A stretch of DNA of 64,000 nucleotides from Cladopsammia gracilis (Eukaryota > Cnidaria > Anthozoa > Scleractinia > Dendrophylliidae): NCBI GenBank assembly GCA_022457155.1, contig JAJGOT010000212.1:1-64000 (forward strand), in the 5' to 3' direction. Shown one piece after another: positions 1 through 10,083 of the stretch. Position 1 is the first letter of the stretch; every line of letters starts with the position of its first letter. The notes beneath the pieces are model-generated. The model was given only the letters and a program-made list of their open reading frames with translations, did not search any database and was not told the origin of the DNA. Made by a program: the position numbers and the translations under genes.

Positions 1-1384
1 TAAACAAAATATAACTTGCTTACGAGAGTGCTGATAGCGTTGTTGTTGTTATTTAAAATGGGTAACCTAGTAGTAATATTTCTTTTCACCCTTGGGCTTT
101 CTTCAGGATTTTTGCCTCTCCTTTAATTAATACTCGTCCCTGTTGCAAGCAACATACTTTTTTAATATTCGTGGCCGCTTATAGCTTCGTCTTCCAAGAC
201 ACATACTGATTATTTTCGGAAACGAATCGCTCATATTTAGCGACAATCAGATCCCGTTATACTTTGAAATTTAGCAGCCGTATCTTTACCTGCTAAACCA
301 AACAAAACTGGGTGACATTGGTCGTTGAATGTGTTGAAATTAAAACGTTGGTTTTGTTGATATAGTCATAGGACTTCAACATTTGAAATTCAACCGGAAG
401 TAAAACCCTATGCGTAGAGGCGTAAAATTTTTTACCTTGTTGCGCATTCATTTTAAACGGCCAATCAAAAAATTCAAATTTTTGTCCGTTACCAGAGCTA
501 CACGAGACGCAATTTAAAAAAAAACCGTGGAGCTCTGGGGACGAGAATGACCAAAAAGTAGTTCAACTTTTCGAAAAACACATCAAAACGAAAATTCTTT
601 GCCTTCAATTGCAGCAAAGTCCACAAAGAAATTTTCCTTTAGCTCTTTTATCACACGTCGAAATGTCTCATCATATCTTGTATCCACAGTCACGTACTAT
701 AGTGTTACAGTAATCAGCCAACAATTCCCTGCTTTATTGCCGTATAAATTTTTACCAAAGCAGTCCTCGAAGAAATAGCGAGGCAATAATCATATTTGCT
801 TTCCAACAAGGCTGAGAAATAATATTCTGTCGTGGCAGTTTGAAAGTTCTTTACCAAAGAAACACCGCCAACCTTTGAAAAAACTTCTCAAAAACCTGCC
901 TCGAACATACACCACTTCACGCTCAAAAAAAAGTTTACGCATACACCGGAACTTTACGCATACGGCGGAAGTGACGATGATAGCTTGTTCAAGTAAGCTA
1001 AAATATTGTGTCCAACAGACAACAATACAAAGACACGTTGGGCCCAAGATATACTATTTCGCTTACATGAACAGCCGACCGCTCTCTCGAGTGCCCTCTA
1101 AACTTCGTAGTTGCTACAGCAACTACGAACTAAAAACAAGACGCTAAACGTATCCTATACTCATACGCACGACACTCTAACACGCCTCCATTGAAACTAC
1201 CAACTTTTCTGTACTCGCTTTTAATATTTAATTTATTGATTCCCGACCAAACCACACTCGCCTATTATTACTTGCCAAGCCGTCAATTATTAACATATAT
1301 CATAAAACTTTCTTACACATGCCCATGAATATAGGCTCCTTGCACTCTCTTGTATCTCTTCCATTTGAAAACACTACTTTAAAA
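1..1384. other. Intergenic, no gene seen
   Basis: No coding family, RNA gene or clear repeat structure was recognised here. Short open frames occur on both strands but show no known motif and overlap each other. Confidence 0.5.
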
Positions 1385-1875
1385 AGAAACACGAAAAAAG
1401 CAACTCACAGACTCAAACACCAACCACCCCATCTCGCTAGTACCTTACGCATCCGCACAACCATATCAATCGGGCAGTACACCCATCAACAGCTGTTTCG
1501 TCCTCGTTAGGACTCATCAGCATGGCATAGCCGTCCCACCCCTACACAACCCGAAAGTCGTTTTTCGCCGTAAGTGCCCTTTAGTGCCAAGACGCCAAAC
1601 ATCCTCTTAAGCACCAACTCCACACAACACATCTCGTAGCTATTACATGGGGACACCACGACCGACCTCCCACGCCAACCATATGGGGAGGTGGATCATC
1701 AGTCATCATCATTTTTGCCGATCGTTGTCCCAATAAATTTTATGTAGAAACTCGAAAAAAGCAAGTGACACACTCAAACATCAACCCCGTGCTCTGGCCA
1801 GTACCTTACACATCCGCACAGCCATATCACCCAGGCAGTGGCAACCATGGACAACTGTTTCGTCTACATTTGCGG
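1385..1875. repeat. Duplicated ~130-bp repeat (1385-1530 and 1748-1875)
   Basis: Two direct, diverged copies share a block that starts near GAAACxCGAAAAAAGCAA and ends near CAxCTGTTTCGTC. The first copy keeps an intact hammerhead-like core on the minus strand; the second is decayed there. The arrangement resembles tandem terminal repeats of a Penelope-like element, but no reverse transcriptase is next to it. Confidence 0.5.
1495..1520 (-). ncRNA. Hammerhead-ribozyme-like core
   Basis: Read on the minus strand, CTGATGA is followed by a 5-bp stem (GTCCT/AGGAC) with an AACG loop and then GAAAC. These are the invariant boxes and stem II of a hammerhead ribozyme. Hammerhead motifs are known in Penelope-like elements of animals. 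I could not close stems I and III by eye, so cleavage activity is inferred. It lies in the better copy of a duplicated repeat. Confidence 0.6.
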
Positions 1876-2293
1876 CTACATTTGCATTCACTTCAAAAAG
1901 TGTGGAAAACACAGACCTGTTCATTACAACATTTACCTAAAACAAATAATAACCATCCGGAAACCCTAATATATATGGGGTCTTTTTTTAGCAACGGCGA
2001 GTAAAGAACAAAGTAGCCATCCAGATTTGTATTTTTCAATGCTTTAGTCTTTTCACACAGTGAACATGTTATTTCAATAACCTGCGTGCGATCTCGCACA
2101 CGAAGTGTGTCTTCTTGTTTTCAAAGATTAACACGCTTCTCTCTTAGACTACTCACACTACCACAATACTCCCTATATCAAACCGTGAACTAACGTGCAC
2201 GCACATTCCCAATTCCCAGTTTCCGATATCTCTAATACAACGACGCCCAAGTATACGCTCCCACAGCGTCTTGTTTCATTTTAGAAGAGCGAA

Positions 2294-2653
2294 TTGGCGT
2301 CCACGCGCTTTCGTCCTCCGAAAAGTTTATCGGAAGAAAGTTCTCTGCTCAAGGATGTGACTCCCCAAAACACTAAAAACAACACGAAGTGGGTCGTTAA
2401 AATATTTGAACAGTGGCAGCAGGCAAGGGCTAACAAAAAACCCGAAAATGAAACTGTAGCCTTGGAGGCGAGAAACTAGAGGGTGGAAAACGTTCAAGAA
2501 TTAAGCTGCAAGCTGGAGGTTATGACGGCGGAAACAGTAAACTTCTGGCTTAGTAAATTTATTGGCGAAGTAACAAATCAATGCGGCAGTCGATATCCCC
2601 CGAAAACGCTCTATTTACTGGCCTGTGGCATAAATCGTTATTTAGTTATTTAG
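2294..2653 (+). pseudogene. Crypton-type DUF3504/tyrosine recombinase N-terminal fragment
   Basis: A single frame runs across this stretch with one in-frame TAG at 2477-2479 and ends at TAG 2651-2653. It reads KWVVKIFEQWQQAR, then MTAETVNFWLSKFIGEV, then GSRYPPKTLYLLACGINRY. This pattern (helix with W, then NFWLxxF, then YPPxTLYxLxCGI.R) is the N-terminal part of the DUF3504 / KIAA1958-ZMYM-like domain of Crypton tyrosine recombinases. The catalytic R-H-R-Y part is absent downstream. A TTTTAG acceptor-like site precedes it, so it may be one exon of a decayed gene or element. No start ATG is visible in the frame. It is probably not functional. Confidence 0.6.
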
Positions 2654-2748
2654 TGAAAAGTAAATAAATGGAAGGGGGCTCTTGTTGGTTGCTTTCCAAA
2701 CAAGCTAGTGGCTGAGTTACATATACATAATTAGTATTCTGTATCAGT

Positions 2749-2824
2749 TACAGAATATTAATTAGCTTCATTAGTATTCTGTATCTAGATACAGAATACT
2801 AATGAAGCTAATTAATATTCTGTA
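2749..2824. repeat. Perfect 76-bp palindrome
   Basis: The two halves are exact reverse complements about the centre 2786/2787 (ATCTAGAT) with no spacer. The arms contain the repeated motif TAGTATTCTGTAT, which also occurs once more at 2731-2743. It could extrude as a cruciform or be the join of two MITE ends. Confidence 0.85.
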
Positions 2825-3088
2825 TTCATTCATCAACCCCAACATTTCCCTGCTACCTATTCAAACCCTCCCCGTGCTTTCAGACAGTTTATATATGTAT
2901 TGGGATTTACAAAGGTATACATGTGACTTGAATACTGTTGTTGGATTGGTCATCGCCCTCATGAATTATTAATGAATTTTACAAATGAAATTATTGAAAG
3001 AACGAACAACAAGTTTACTTTTTTGTTTTCATATTTTCTGGGACACCTACCAAAAAATAACCTAACAGTATTCATGTCGCAATGTATC

Positions 3089-3159
3089 TAGCCTGCGTGC
3101 AGGCGTATCGGATTTCCTTGCTCCCCTCGGAAATCGGATACGTCTGCGCGCGCAGGCTA
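3089..3159. mobile_element. Small hairpin MITE (TAGCCTG...CAGGCTA)
   Basis: Terminal inverted repeats TAGCCTGCGTGCAGGCGTAT / ATACGTCTGCGCGCGCAGGCTA enclose a short GGATTTCC hairpin loop. The termini match elements at 51034-51152, 51819-52008 and 53512-53630. Two of those have 8-bp target duplications, as hAT elements do. No duplication is obvious here. Confidence 0.6.
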
Positions 3160-3182
3160 TGGTTTGACAGTGCGTAAGCGCC

Positions 3183-3490
3183 AGGACATAAGATAGAACG
3201 GTGGGGAGCTATATGGGTTTGTCAGTATCTTGTGCGTTAGAACAGAGGACAGCTTTAACGTGTCTATAACGCATCTGTCAATAACGTGAGCGCTAGAACG
3301 GAGGAGAGCTATTTGGGTTTGTCAATATCGCGAGCGCTAGAACGGAGGAGGGCTATATCGGTTTGTCAATATTATTATCACGAGCGCTAGAACAGAGGAG
3401 AGCTACATAGGTTTGTCAATATCGTGAGCACTAGAACGGAAGAGCTGTATCGGCTTGTCAGTATCGTGAGCGCTAGAACAGAGGAGAGCA
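3183..3490. repeat. Minisatellite, ~43-bp unit
   Basis: About seven imperfect copies of a unit of the form GAGCGCTAGAACGGAGGAGAGCTATATGGGTTTGTCAATATCGT. Further blocks of the same unit lie at 5772-5830 and 9141-9385, at the left edge of each copy of the segmental duplication. The frame is not open through the array. Confidence 0.8.
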
Positions 3491-3593
3491 ATTTTTTTTC
3501 CTATTAAAACTTTTGTTTATCAACAACATATCCCGAAAGTTTAAAATATTATCCTGTGAGGTTAGTCGGCCACATCCTGAGTTAAAGCTAGTT

Positions 3594-4678
3594 AGGGGCG
3601 GACCATTAGAAATCTTGGGAGTGGGGGTGACAATTACAAAAAAAAAAATCCTGCAAAGGAAAATTGTCTCAAAAAAAATTCCTGCAAGCAGTTGACCATA
3701 AAAAAATAAAATCCTGCAAGCTAACTGGCTATATATACATATATTTATTTATTTATTTTAAACTGGAACATATGGGAGTATGACATGCTGGTAGTAAAAT
3801 TCATCAAAAAGCAACTTCATGTTGAGTCAAATGCTGTCAAAAATTACCTGCCTCAAAGGTCTATCTGGTACATGGACCAACATCTTAAATTAAAACCTTG
3901 TTTATGTACATATTTGAAAACACTGTAAACATCATGAAATATGTAAGCTGCTCTACTACACGCAAGTAGTTTTTTAAATACATTGCAGATTGTCCAACCG
4001 TCCCGATTTCGTCCCCGATTTTGCTTGAAAATCCCGAATGCCGACCAATGTGATCGGGATAGGAAAAATCCCGATTTTGACATCCGGTTCTGTCATTTTC
4101 GTCAAATTCTCATAATACTCACTATACAAAAAGACGAAATTGCGTATACTTAACTCTGATATCCAGATAAACTAAAGAAACGGCAAGAAATATAAAATGA
4201 AATCGAGTACTTGTATGTGGAGCCACACAAAGAGACGCAAAGCGACGAGAAGCCACATCAATTTGCCAAACATTTTTGACAGAAATTGTTGTCTCAGAGC
4301 ACTAGAAATGGAGTTTCAGAGCATCCAGATTTCAAAGTTTTCTGGTGGGGCATGCCCCCAGACCCCCCTAGCGGCTCGCGCCTTCGGCGCTCAACCATTC
4401 GATCTCAATTCTTATTTCTCGCCATTTTTTATGCAAAGGTTCCACAGTCTGACTTAAATATACTCTCCAGCGTTTAATACCAAAAATGGATTGGGCCAGG
4501 TATAAAACAAAAAATTGGAGCTTGCACGCATTTATAAAGAAGATCTCAGAAAAAAAAAAAACCTGCAGGCTTGCACCTCCCAAAAAAAAAAAATCCTGCA
4601 GGAAACTCGGGCCGAAAAAAAATTCATACACTGAAAAATGTTTGACCCCGTCCCAGGATTTCTAATGGTCCACCCCTT
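3594..4678. mobile_element. Non-autonomous TIR element (GGxGGACCATTAGAAAT ends)
   Basis: The left end GGGGCGGACCATTAGAAAT is answered by ATTTCTAATGGTCCACCCC on the right. The inside is AT-rich with A-runs and holds no recognisable transposase. The same terminal motif recurs at 5315-5603 and at the poly-C repeats near 16195, so this is a recurrent family. TTA flanks both ends. Confidence 0.6.
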
Positions 4679-4680
4679 AA

Positions 4681-5766
4681 GGTCGCGGGGGATACCTGTC
4701 CACGAATAAATTCATAAGGTAAAACTGTGGCATAGGTGTCACTTTGTAAAACGTTATATCGTGAACGTTTGAAAGCCGATTTCACTAAAATTTAACAGAG
4801 ATTGGCGAATAATGGAAGTGCATAAGGATTGTTTTTTATTGAAGCAATCGCGCTTTGCGGCAATGCTATAAGCCACTAAAGTTATTATTTTTAAAAACGT
4901 GGTTTTGTGTCCAAGTTTGCTCCTCGAGAAGAACACAAAACAAGTTGATATCACCACTCACCGACCCGTCAAAACGTTTATTGTGTCATATCTGACTCCG
5001 ACTTTTTGATTTCAACTTTAATTAAAAGATGTTAGAATTTGAAGCCTCATATCTTCCTTTTGAAAGCCTATTTAAAAATTTTGAGTCAGATATGGCAATC
5101 TATAATACATCTAGTTTACCTCCCTACAGTGTCAACTCATGAAATTCTCTATCCGCGCTGAATTCTTGGACACAAAATTGCTTGTTTTTACGCTTCCGAA
5201 GGCTTCCCGAGCAAACACGAATGCAAAACATATATATTTATGGTAATTTTGCTAATTTTAATCCACGGGCTATTGTCAACACTTCATGCAGAAAGAACAA
5301 TGCATTGAAAAGTATTAAGGGATGGACCATTAGAAAAGTGATGGGGGGGTGGGAACTTTGGGAGAGGCAAGAAATTTTTTTTTGTCCACTGAAGGTTGAA
5401 ATCTTTTTTTTTTTTTCACTCGATGGCTGGAATATTTTTTTTTTAATAGTTTATTTTTTAATTGTCCTTGGGCAGATTTTTTTTTTTTGCGATAATGCGT
5501 GGGAATATATTTTTTTTCTTAATATTTTACTGGGGAATTTTTTTTTTTTGCTTTTGCCCCACCCCCCCCCCCCCCCATCACTTTTCTAATGGTCCATCCC
5601 TAAAGTGTATCTTACCAGATAGCGCTTTGCACGTGCAATTATTGATGCAGAAACATTGCAGAGCCTGTTCGTGAATATTTCGCCCATTTTCGGTATCAGC
5701 CGTCGCACTTCGTGTATACTATTTTCATAAATGCATACTGATGAGCGGAACCTGTCCCCCGCGACC
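4681..5766. mobile_element. piggyBac-like non-autonomous element with TTAA flanks
   Basis: The terminal repeats GGTCGCGGGGGA and its complement are flanked exactly by TTAA at 4677-4680 and 5767-5770. A TTAA target duplication is the hallmark of piggyBac transposition. No transposase frame is present. A second TIR element (5315-5603) sits inside it. Confidence 0.65.
5315..5603. mobile_element. Nested TIR element with poly-T/poly-C core
   Basis: The ends AGGGATGGACCATTAGAAAAGTGATGG and their complement enclose runs of T and a 15-C run. It sits inside the TTAA-flanked element and so is younger. The open frames across it are low-complexity (F and P rich) and not genes. Confidence 0.65.
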
Positions 5767-5771
5767 TTAAA

Positions 5772-6640
5772 GCCAGGAGAGCTATATATCGGTTTGTCAG
5801 TATCGTGAGAGCTAACCCAGGAGAACTGTTTCGCAACTCTTGCTAGTGGCGCTAATTGGCAGCAGAAGTTTTGCCTCTGGCTTCCTGTTGGTCGGAAAAT
5901 TTAATACGATATTGTTCTGAAAGGAAGCTAAAATGTTTTTGCTATTTAGCCGTCGAAGTGAATAAAAGGCAATTCATTTTGAAAAGATACGACCTACATA
6001 TAAACCGCTGGTGGTCTTTAGTCTATAGAATTCCAGTCTTAAAAACAGGTTTCGTCCACATTTATGTATTGTCACTTGGATTCATAATTACCAGCGCAGG
6101 TGTACATCAAATATGGCTCGAGGATTGATCGTGCCTGTAGCTTGGGTATAAGGCTAGGAAAACATGGGAAAAGGCGATGTGTTATTTTGGGGTCTTGACA
6201 ACCCTATAAACAATTTGAGTTCATGAAAGCAAGGCAATGTATTCCTTGAGAAAAATTATTCAAGTCGCAATTTTTTTCGAATTCGTACTACCGCGTGTAG
6301 CATGATTTTGGCGGGAGTTTTATTTTGCGGATTGGCTATTTTTTGTGTTTTGCGGTTCCAGATGACTGAAATTTATTTGCGATTTTCTGTTCAAGAGCAG
6401 CAGAACATTAGATAAACTTTTATTTCTTGTTGAGTAACGGCACGCTCTAGTTAGATACATTTCACTGAATCCTATTAAATATTCGAAGGTGATACAGTAT
6501 ATTCCATAAGGAGAATGTAAAACTTTAATTGCAAGAAAATTACCATTTAGAGTGGGCTTTTTACAATCACCATCCTTTTAGGTGCGTCAATAGCTTACGG
6601 CAACACCGGCCCGGGGGAAAAGGAAGATGTCGTTTAAGAA
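5772..6640. repeat. Segmental duplication, left copy (5' part)
   Basis: A minisatellite remnant is followed by sequence homologous to 9383-10345 (block around GCTAATTGGCAGCAG, GTTTTTGCTA, GCTCGAGGATTGA) and then to 11268-11340 (AGGTGCGTCAATAGCTTACGGCAACACCG). In the right copy these blocks lead into an intact GPCR gene. Here the block at 5849-5870 is uninterrupted, which makes it the empty site for the element at 9413-9765. Confidence 0.75.
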
Positions 6641-6925
6641 GTAGGCAATTCTCTATTGTTCCGATGCATTTCGCCTTCCCCACATAAGAATGTTTAGATT
6701 TTCGTACTGAGACAACATGGTTTTGAAATAAAATTTACTGAAACTTTATTTTAAAGCGATGTTTCTTTTGTGTTACAAGATTTCATCCAATCGTGAGACT
6801 CCAAAACAATGGCCAAGAAAGACTTGTAATTTTCCATGTTCCCCACATAGAATTTTTGTTGCATTAAAAATCACAATAGTTTTCACTAAAAGGGAATCAA
6901 TTAGTAAACTAGAGATAAACAAGAG
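6640..6925 (+). repeat. Interspersed repeat, same family as 15640-15950
   Basis: About 285 bp match the reverse complement of 15640-15950, sharing blocks such as AAAACAATGGCCAAGAAAG and TTCCCCACATAAGAATGTTTAG. A shorter match lies near 36870-36930. No coding potential was recognised. Confidence 0.65.
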
Positions 6926-6940
6926 ACTGCAAGCAGCCTA

Positions 6941-7921
6941 TACTCATGCCCATGCGTAAGAAAGTTTTATGATTGAAAACATGATAAGAAGATGTCCGAC
7001 ATGGAGAAGAGTTACTCCTTTCATTCAGTCATCGTTCCTGCAAACCACGTTGTTTGCTGTTAAATGTTTTCCCAATGAAGGCTGTACCACAATGAAGCCA
7101 ATGATTCTTCTAAGTCTTATATATACCCAACGTGAACATTAGTAATGTATCGTAAAGATTTTTATTCTTGGGCCATCGAAGTTTGATGAGAAATAGAACA
7201 CAAACCGCGGTGATAAACATATTGAACTTATTCATTTTTGATAAAAACTTGACGTTTCGTATGCTACTACATACATTTTCAAAAGTGACCGTTAGTGTTA
7301 AAAAACGATACTAATATAGTAGTAAAAAGGGACTGGGACCGAGATTAAGTACAAAACTTAACAGTTGATCTATAAAAACTAGCTGTTAGCTATAAAAACT
7401 AGCTATAAAAACTAGCTGTAAAAACTATAAAAACTAGCTATAAAAACTAGCTATAAAAACTAGCTGTTAGCTGTTAGCTGTTTCTTTTTATAGATCAACT
7501 GTTAAGTTTTGTACTTAATCTCGGTCCCAGTCCCTTTTTACTACTATATTAGTATCGTTTTTTAACACTAACGGTCACTTTTGAAAATGTATGTAGTAGC
7601 ATACGAAACGTCAAGTTTTTATCAAAAATGAATAAGTTCAATATGTTTATCACCGCGGTTTGTGTTCTATTTCTCATTAGTAATGTAAGTAGGGTTTTAG
7701 GAGACACTGTCCCGACACAAAAGTAACGTTGTTTTACCAGAAGTGAGAGTAGCCGGAAGTCACCAAACGGGAAGTGTAAATGGAAAAGCTATGAACCGGA
7801 AGTGCACAATTTAAAATATGCGTGCATAAATTTGCATGCAAAATCGTGACACAAAAAATAAAAACAACAAGAAAAACGGAGCCGAAACCTTACCTCATGC
7901 CGCTTCGCGCATGAGTAATAA
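6941..7921. mobile_element. TIR element (ACTCATGCGC ends) split by a younger insertion
   Basis: The left part (6941-7149) and right part (7688-7921) align to the continuous copy at 8442-8920. Between them lies 7150-7674, flanked by a 13-bp direct repeat. The ends are TACTCATGCCCATGCG and CGCGCATGAGTA, a short imperfect inverted repeat. There is no transposase. Confidence 0.7.
7150..7674. mobile_element. Inverted pair of Penelope-like terminal sequences
   Basis: Arms of about 190 bp (7184-7378 and 7478-7674) are reverse complements around a tandem array of CTAGCTATAAAAA units. The flanks carry the 13-bp direct repeat CATTAGTAATGTA at 7137-7149 and 7675-7687; the sister copy at 8442-8920 has the site once. 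The same arm recurs at 63629-63765 beside Penelope-like reverse transcriptase motifs, which ties this insertion to that family. Each arm carries a hammerhead-like pattern (TTGA, stem GTATG/CATAC, GAAAC, GTCAA). Confidence 0.75.
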
Positions 7922-8280
7922 ATGCGCTGCCTGAAAAAAAGTCGCAAGAGTTGAATGTTTCGTGATAAAATCGCGGACATTGTCGCTCGTGTAGCCGCCC
8001 TGCAACTTTTTTCTTGCACTTGCGACGCGACAAAAGGGTATCTAGCCAATAAGATTTAAGAACTAAAGCGAGGCTCAGGCTTAATTACCAACCCAGCCTC
8101 GCGCGGTCTTTGTTGCAACATTTTGTCACCAAAATTTGTCACGCGTGTAGCCACCACCGTGCGCTGGCGACGCGACAATTTTTCAAAAAATCGCATCACC
8201 TGTGCAAGCAAAAAATCGCACGTGTAGCCGCGGCTTTAGTGCCGTTTGACATACATATAGAAGTGTTAAAGTAAACAAAG
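7922..8280. repeat. Repeat with recurring GTGTAGCCGC motifs
   Basis: Several copies of a TCGCnnGTGTAGCCGC-like motif and of GCGACGCGACAA occur here. No gene is recognised. The stretch separates the left-copy transposon from the GPCR remnant. Confidence 0.4.
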
Positions 8281-8945
8281 TACTTGGGTTATTGTGGCCA
8301 ATACGTTTGTGTTTGCTAACAGTGCAGCTGATCCAGTGGTGTATACGATATTTAAAGAGAAATACCGGGAGGAATTCAATAGGCTTACAAAGCGCTCGAA
8401 GCGCCATCGAGAAGCTAGAAGAGACAAGAGGCTCCTAGCAGCCTTTACTCATGCGCATGCGTAAGTTAGTTTTATGATATATTTTAAACATGATAAACAT
8501 AAATAAACATAGATAAACATGATAAGAAGATGTCCGACATGGCGAAGAGTAATCTTTTCGTTCAGTCATCGTTCCTGCAAACCACGTTGTTTACTATTGA
8601 TTGTTTTGGAAATGAAGGCTGTACCACAATGAAGGGAATGATTCTTCCAAGTCTTATATATACCAAACATGAACATTGCTAATGTAAGTAGGGTTGTAGG
8701 AGACGCTGTCGTGACACTTGAATAACGCTCTTTTACCGGAAGTGAGAGAAGCCGGAAGTCAGTAAACAGGAAGTGTAGTGGCAAAGCAATAAACTGGAAG
8801 TGTACAATTTAAAATATGCGTGCATAAATTTGCATGCAAAAATCGTGACTCAAAAAATAAAAATAACAAGAAAAACGGAGCCGAAACCTTACCTCATGCC
8901 GCTACGCGCATGAGTAAAAATGAAATTGTTCAAGAATCACTGTAG
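8281..8945 (+). pseudogene. GPCR remnant (TM7 and tail), split by a transposon
   Basis: Bases 8281-8430 are nearly identical to 12450-12590 of the intact receptor and would encode TM7 (NSAADPVVY) and the basic tail. The homology then stops at an inserted TIR element (8442-8920) and resumes at about 8918 with the last codons (NEIVQESL) and the stop. TM1 to TM6 are missing; transposon-derived sequence lies where they should be. The 3' flank (8946-9125) also matches 12620-12965. The frame is open in the remaining pieces, but there is no start and no receptor fold, so this is a truncated duplicate. Confidence 0.85.
8442..8920. mobile_element. TIR element (ACTCATGCGC ends), uninterrupted copy
   Basis: The ends TTTACTCATGCGCATGCG and CGCTACGCGCATGAGTAAA are imperfect inverted repeats. 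The body matches 6941-7149 plus 7688-7921. It interrupts the GPCR remnant, so it moved after the receptor duplicated. No coding capacity is visible. Confidence 0.7.
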
Positions 8946-9140
8946 GAAGTTTTTCCATATCCGTCTATATGTTTTAGGAAATTTGAAGCCACTTGATATT
9001 TTTTCATATTACATGATATTATCATAAAAGAAAATTTTTTTTTTGGAATATTCAGTTAATTATATGAGCTACTAATGTTTTTCGGGGAAGTTTGCTGATA
9101 TTTGTTTATAACAGTAGGATTTATCTCCGATTTAAATAGA

Positions 9141-9385
9141 TGAGAGCTATGGGTTTGTCAATATCGTGAGCGCTAGAACGGGGGAGAGCTTAATCGATTT
9201 GTCAGTATCAGTTTCGTAGACGCTAAAAGGTAGGAGAGCTATATGGTTTGTCAATATCGTGAGCGCTAGAACATGTACAGAGAAGAGCTATACAATGATG
9301 GGTTTGTCAATAGCGTGTGCGTTTGAACAGAGGAGAGAGGTATATGATTTGTCAATATTGTGAGCGCTAGAATGGCGATCTATTT
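9141..9385. repeat. Minisatellite, ~43-bp unit (right copy)
   Basis: About five imperfect units of the same AGAACGGAGGAGAGCT...TTTGTCAATATCGTGAGCGCT repeat seen at 3183-3490. It opens the right copy of the segmental duplication. Confidence 0.75.
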
Positions 9386-9412
9386 CGCTAACGCTTGCTA
9401 ATGGTGCTAATT

Positions 9413-9765
9413 AGGGGTATAGAATGGTCTATCGGAAATGATGCGTCTCGGAAAATATTCACCGAGTCTCGAATTCTCGCCATTTGAAATTGGAGTCTCG
9501 GAATCTCGAGCTCGCTATAATTTTCGAAGTCTCGAATTTTGATAATTTGGATCTTGGAGTCTCGTAATTTTTCTCGTAAATCTCAGCTTCCGTTGGAGAT
9601 TTCAGTCACGTTTTAAGCTGTTTTAGTATGTAGTCTCAGGCTCGGATTTTTTAGAGGTAAAGTCTCGGGCTCGAATTTGATAGAAACGCTAAAGTCTCGG
9701 TCTCGAATTTTTAAACAAGGGTCTCGCAGTCTCGCAAAGTCTCGAATTTACCATTCTATACCCCT
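9413..9765. mobile_element. 353-bp MITE with 15-bp TIR and 6-bp TSD
   Basis: The terminal repeat AGGGGTATAGAATGG and its exact complement are flanked by CTAATT at 9407-9412 and 9766-9771. The inside is made of repeated GTCTCGAATTTT/GTCTCGGAATCTCG-type motifs. The homologous site in the left duplication copy (about 5855) has a single CTAATT and no insert. Confidence 0.85.
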
Positions 9766-9964
9766 CTAATTGGCAGCGGATGCCTTTGCATCTGGCTTCC
9801 TGTTAGCTGTAAATACGAAATTTAGCTGTAAATACGAAATTTAATGAAAGGGAGGAAAATGTTTTTGCTAATTATCCAGCGACGTGAATAAATAGCACAA
9901 TCATTGTGAAGAAATACGTCATACATATAACTGACCGCTAGTGGTTTTCATGTAGCTTCTCAGT

Positions 9965-10083
9965 TAGACTGCGAGCAGTCTCTCTTTTTCCGCTAAAGTC
10001 AGTAGGGACGAACGCATCGCGCTATTTTTTTTGCGTTCGTCCCTACTGACTTTAACGGAAAAAGAGAGACTGCTCGCAGTCTA
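9965..10083. mobile_element. 119-bp foldback MITE, TAGACTG ends, 9-bp TSD
   Basis: TAGACTGCGAGCAGTCTCTC and its complement form long arms around a T-run. The 9-bp direct repeat CTTCTCAGT lies at 9956-9964 and 10084-10092. A 9-bp duplication is typical of Mutator-like elements. A relative sits at 12780-12922. Confidence 0.85.

Noticed and set aside
5182..5589. 135-codon frame on the plus strand
   Set aside because: Phe- and Pro-rich translation of T-runs and a C-run inside nested transposons.
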